A DNA stretch of 64,000 nucleotides, taken from assembly GCA_947495425.1 (NCBI GenBank), contig CANLYR010000002.1, positions 62,001-126,000 on the forward strand. The letters run 5' to 3'. Source of the DNA: an uncultured Aquimarina sp. (GTDB taxonomy: Bacteria; Bacteroidota; Bacteroidia; Flavobacteriales; Flavobacteriaceae). The notes below the pieces were generated by a model. That model was not told the origin of the DNA and did no database searches. It saw only the letters and a list, made by a program, of their open reading frames with translations. Position 1 is the first letter of the stretch, and every line of letters starts with the position of its first letter. Below are positions 62,357 through 64,000 of this stretch, piece after piece. Both the position numbers and the translations under genes were made by a program.

Positions 62357-62641
62357 CTATAATGAAATTACGCCTTCTACTTTAGAAGCAACTTCTTTGT
62401 ACTTAAGAATGACTTGGTCTGGGTTTTTCATTCTCACATTAATAGAAACGCTAGTGTATTTTCCGTTTTTGGACTGTTTTGTATGTATTACTGCACCAAG
62501 GTTATCAAATATGGATTCAATCAGTACAATTTTGGACCTATCTGTGGGTACTATAAACTTATATAAATATGCGGTTGGCCAAAGTGCAGTATCTGCTAAT
62601 TGTACTTTTAATTTTTTATAAAATTCTTCAGGATCATTCAT
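62357..62641 (-). CDS. DUF493 (YbeD-like) domain protein
   Basis: 94 residues from the ATG at 62641 (MNDPEEFYKKLKVQLADTAL). The fold pattern WPTAYLYKFIVPTDRSKIVL and KNGKYTSVSINVRMKNPDQV is DUF493/YbeD-like, an ACT-like alpha/beta domain of unclear function. The frame is open to a TTG at 62668, but that TTG lies inside the probable -7 promoter box (62666-62673) and would not be transcribed, so 62641 is preferred. It is monocistronic, between DUF4290 and the MocA-like gene. Confidence 0.88.
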   Translation of the reverse strand: MNDPEEFYKKLKVQLADTALWPTAYLYKFIVPTDRSKIVLIESIFDNLGAVIHTKQSKNGKYTSVSINVRMKNPDQVILKYKEVASKVEGVISL

Positions 62642-62665
62642 GTTCTTGTCTAGCAAATTTTGGAA

Positions 62666-62673
62666 CAAATATA
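62666..62673 (-). promoter_or_regulatory. -7 promoter box (TATATTTG, minus strand) for the DUF493 gene
   Basis: The complement of CAAATATA matches TAnnTTTG exactly, 25 nt before the ATG at 62641. No good TTTG is seen at 19-21 nt upstream. Confidence 0.45.
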
Positions 62674-62727
62674 CATGATCTGATTCATAAAAACGAAGTT
62701 AAATTATCATTACTATGTAACACTGCA

Positions 62728-63351
62728 TTATGTAGGAAAATTACGTTTCAGCAGCTTGGCATATTGTTTCATGGTATCTATATCAATTCCAGTGTTGCTA
62801 GCAGAAATAGTCTTAACATCATCACTATAATTTTTAATAATATAACGTGCTCCAAAATCTTCTTCCAATTGCATTAATGCACTAAAAACAGATGTTGGGA
62901 AAATTGCTGGAACTCCAATCCTGCTTTCTAGTTGAGTAGCTATTATATGCTTAGAAGTTTTTACAAATTCAGTGATCAGCGTATTAAAATGAGTAACATC
63001 AAGTAAGGGTTGATCTATTAAAGAAATTAAAATTCCATCAAACGAAACATTCTCTTTTTGAATAGCTGTAATTCCATAACTGATTGATGATCCCATTCCT
63101 TTTTCCCAATCCAAATGTTTAAGCACCGTAACAGGAAGCATATTGATCTCTTCGTAGATTATATCATAATATGCTCCCAAAACCACATAAATACGCACCT
63201 CACCTTTAACAGATAATGCTTGTTGGATCGCATGCCTTATTAATGTAGTATTATTACCCCAGGGTAATAGCTGTTTTGGATGTCCCATTCTTGATGAAGA
63301 ACCTGCTGCGAGAATAAGATGTGCAATTTTAGGCTTCACTTGAGAAAGCAT
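62728..63351 (-). CDS. MobA/MocA-like nucleotidyltransferase
   Basis: 207 residues. The NTP-transferase start IAHLILAAGSSSRMGHPKQL has the LAAGxSxRMGxPK motif, followed by WEKGMGSSISYGITAIQKEN and DGILISLIDQPLLDVTHFNT (the D-Q-P metal motif) and GVPAIFPTSVFSALMQLEED. Members add CMP or GMP to molybdopterin; the MocA-type (CTP) is more likely because XdhC is adjacent. It overlaps the XdhC gene by 23 nt (63329-63351), so translation is coupled. Catalytic residues are intact. Confidence 0.92.
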   Translation of the reverse strand: MLSQVKPKIAHLILAAGSSSRMGHPKQLLPWGNNTTLIRHAIQQALSVKGEVRIYVVLGAYYDIIYEEINMLPVTVLKHLDWEKGMGSSISYGITAIQKENVSFDGILISLIDQPLLDVTHFNTLITEFVKTSKHIIATQLESRIGVPAIFPTSVFSALMQLEEDFGARYIIKNYSDDVKTISASNTGIDIDTMKQYAKLLKRNFPT

Positions 63352-64000
63352 CTATATTTTTTCTTTTAAAGTCATCATGAATCGCTCCTTCCTTCTCTTG
63401 TAACGGTATTGGCTTTTGATTTCGAATCACTGACAAAATTTCTGCAATGATTGCTATAGCAATCTCTTGTGGTGTCTCTGCTCCTAGATTTAACCCAGCT
63501 GGTCCATGTATAGAATCCATAAACTCATCTGCAACCTCTGGAGCATACTCTATAAAAGCCGAAAGTAGCTTCTCCCGCCGCCGTGCAGGGCCAAGTAAGC
63601 CTAAATAAGCTGGTTTAACACCTTTTATTGCTTGTAGATATAACAGATCCTTGGCAAAATTATGATTCATTAGAATGATTGCTGTTTGATGATCTACATT
63701 TTGAATTATCAAATCTTCTGGCGAATGATTAATAATCTTATTTGCTCCAGGGAAATTTTCTAATCGCTTAGGATTTTTGGGTGAAGCAACTACTTCAACC
63801 TCCCAACCTGTAATTGAAGCTATTTTACAAAGCACTACAGCATCATGCTCTGTTCCTATGATTATAAGACGAAAACATGGCAGCATTGCTCTCTGAAAAC
63901 ACAATAAAGAAGTTTCTTGTTGGATTAAATTCGTATCAACGCTATCTGAGAAACGAAACTTCGCACCATTTTCAAATTGAATTATTGATCCCATAAATGG
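63329..64000 (-). CDS. XdhC/CoxI-family molybdoenzyme maturation protein (partial)
   Basis: The C-terminal ~224 residues are visible; the frame runs open off the right edge and an internal Met is at 63994. The Rossmann domain starts PCFRLIIIGTEHDAVVLCKI and has HQTAIILMNHNFAKDLLYLQ and PAYLGLLGPARRREKLLSAF, then SIHGPAGLNLGAETPQEIA near the end. XdhC proteins insert the sulfurated Moco into xanthine-dehydrogenase-like enzymes. The family length is ~350-380, so roughly a third lies beyond base 64000. It is paired with the MocA-like gene. No molybdoenzyme is in view. Confidence 0.9.
   Translation of the reverse strand, partial: PFMGSIIQFENGAKFRFSDSVDTNLIQQETSLLCFQRAMLPCFRLIIIGTEHDAVVLCKIASITGWEVEVVASPKNPKRLENFPGANKIINHSPEDLIIQNVDHQTAIILMNHNFAKDLLYLQAIKGVKPAYLGLLGPARRREKLLSAFIEYAPEVADEFMDSIHGPAGLNLGAETPQEIAIAIIAEILSVIRNQKPIPLQEKEGAIHDDFKRKNIDAFSSEA

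Noticed and set aside
62642-62668. TTG start for the DUF493 protein, adding nine residues
   Set aside because: The TTG lies inside the TATATTTG promoter box, so it would be upstream of the transcript start.

Overview
The window is AT-rich bacterial chromosome from a member of the Bacteroidota, almost certainly Flavobacteriaceae. The grounds are Bacteroidota-type promoter boxes (TAnnTTTG), weak or absent Shine-Dalgarno sequences, and families typical of the group: DUF4290, DUF493, DUF2911, a PorT-like barrel, a carboxypeptidase-regulatory-domain protein and a fused E1 alpha/beta dehydrogenase. An Aquimarina-like genome would fit, but that is a guess. I saw no rRNA, tRNA, CRISPR array, transposase or integrase.

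Layout. (1) 1-11149, minus strand: a surface-polysaccharide operon with a HexNAc 4-epimerase and a UDP-HexNAc dehydrogenase (predicted GalNAcA supply), a Wzx-type flippase, three GT4 and one GT2 glycosyltransferases, a pyruvyltransferase, two hexapeptide acetyltransferases and the start of an MBOAT O-acyltransferase. (2) 11399-13405: fused E1 dehydrogenase. (3) 13825-18181: 2OG-Fe(II) oxygenase, SUI1, DUF1835 protein, nucleoside phosphorylase and a periplasmic-binding-like protein. (4) 18516-26108: ung, a MutS2-like protein, and a PIG-L deacetylase / small membrane protein / Na+ symporter group. (5) 26153-27645: a small possibly transferred patch (cassette-site-like palindrome, HxlR regulator, alpha/beta hydrolase). 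(6) 27880-33602: a Gfo/Idh/MocA gene broken by an amber codon, DUF2911 protein, aquaporin, and an SRPBCC-SDR-photolyase operon behind a 15-bp inverted repeat. (7) 35188-42021: LysR regulator divergent from hutH-hutI-hutU-hutG, which takes histidine to glutamate. (8) 42159-44847: surface-protein and cold-shock genes plus a 32-residue ORF with its own terminator. (9) 44936-56117, minus strand: an acyl-CoA catabolic region (two acyl-CoA dehydrogenases, an ACAD11/LvaA-type kinase, SDRs, MaoC, MDR reductases) with a Crp/Fnr regulator; the kinase plus dehydrogenase suggests removal of 4-hydroxy groups from acyl-CoAs by phosphorylation. (10) 56339-59920: a membrane PAS histidine kinase, then a SLATT two-TM protein followed by a YaaC-family protein. 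This last pair is the best candidate for an undescribed, possibly defensive, two-gene system. (11) 60128-64000, minus strand: murA, DUF4290, DUF493, and MocA-like plus XdhC-like molybdoenzyme maturation genes.

Outside the genes there are four large imperfect palindromes (13530-13690, 33683-33801, 26153-26243, 59980-60128). The first two share the same hairpin tip and look like one dispersed family. The last is bounded by 8-bp direct repeats like a MITE. Four unannotated small proteins (48, 55, 36 and 32 residues) are supported to varying degrees by flanking promoters or terminators.
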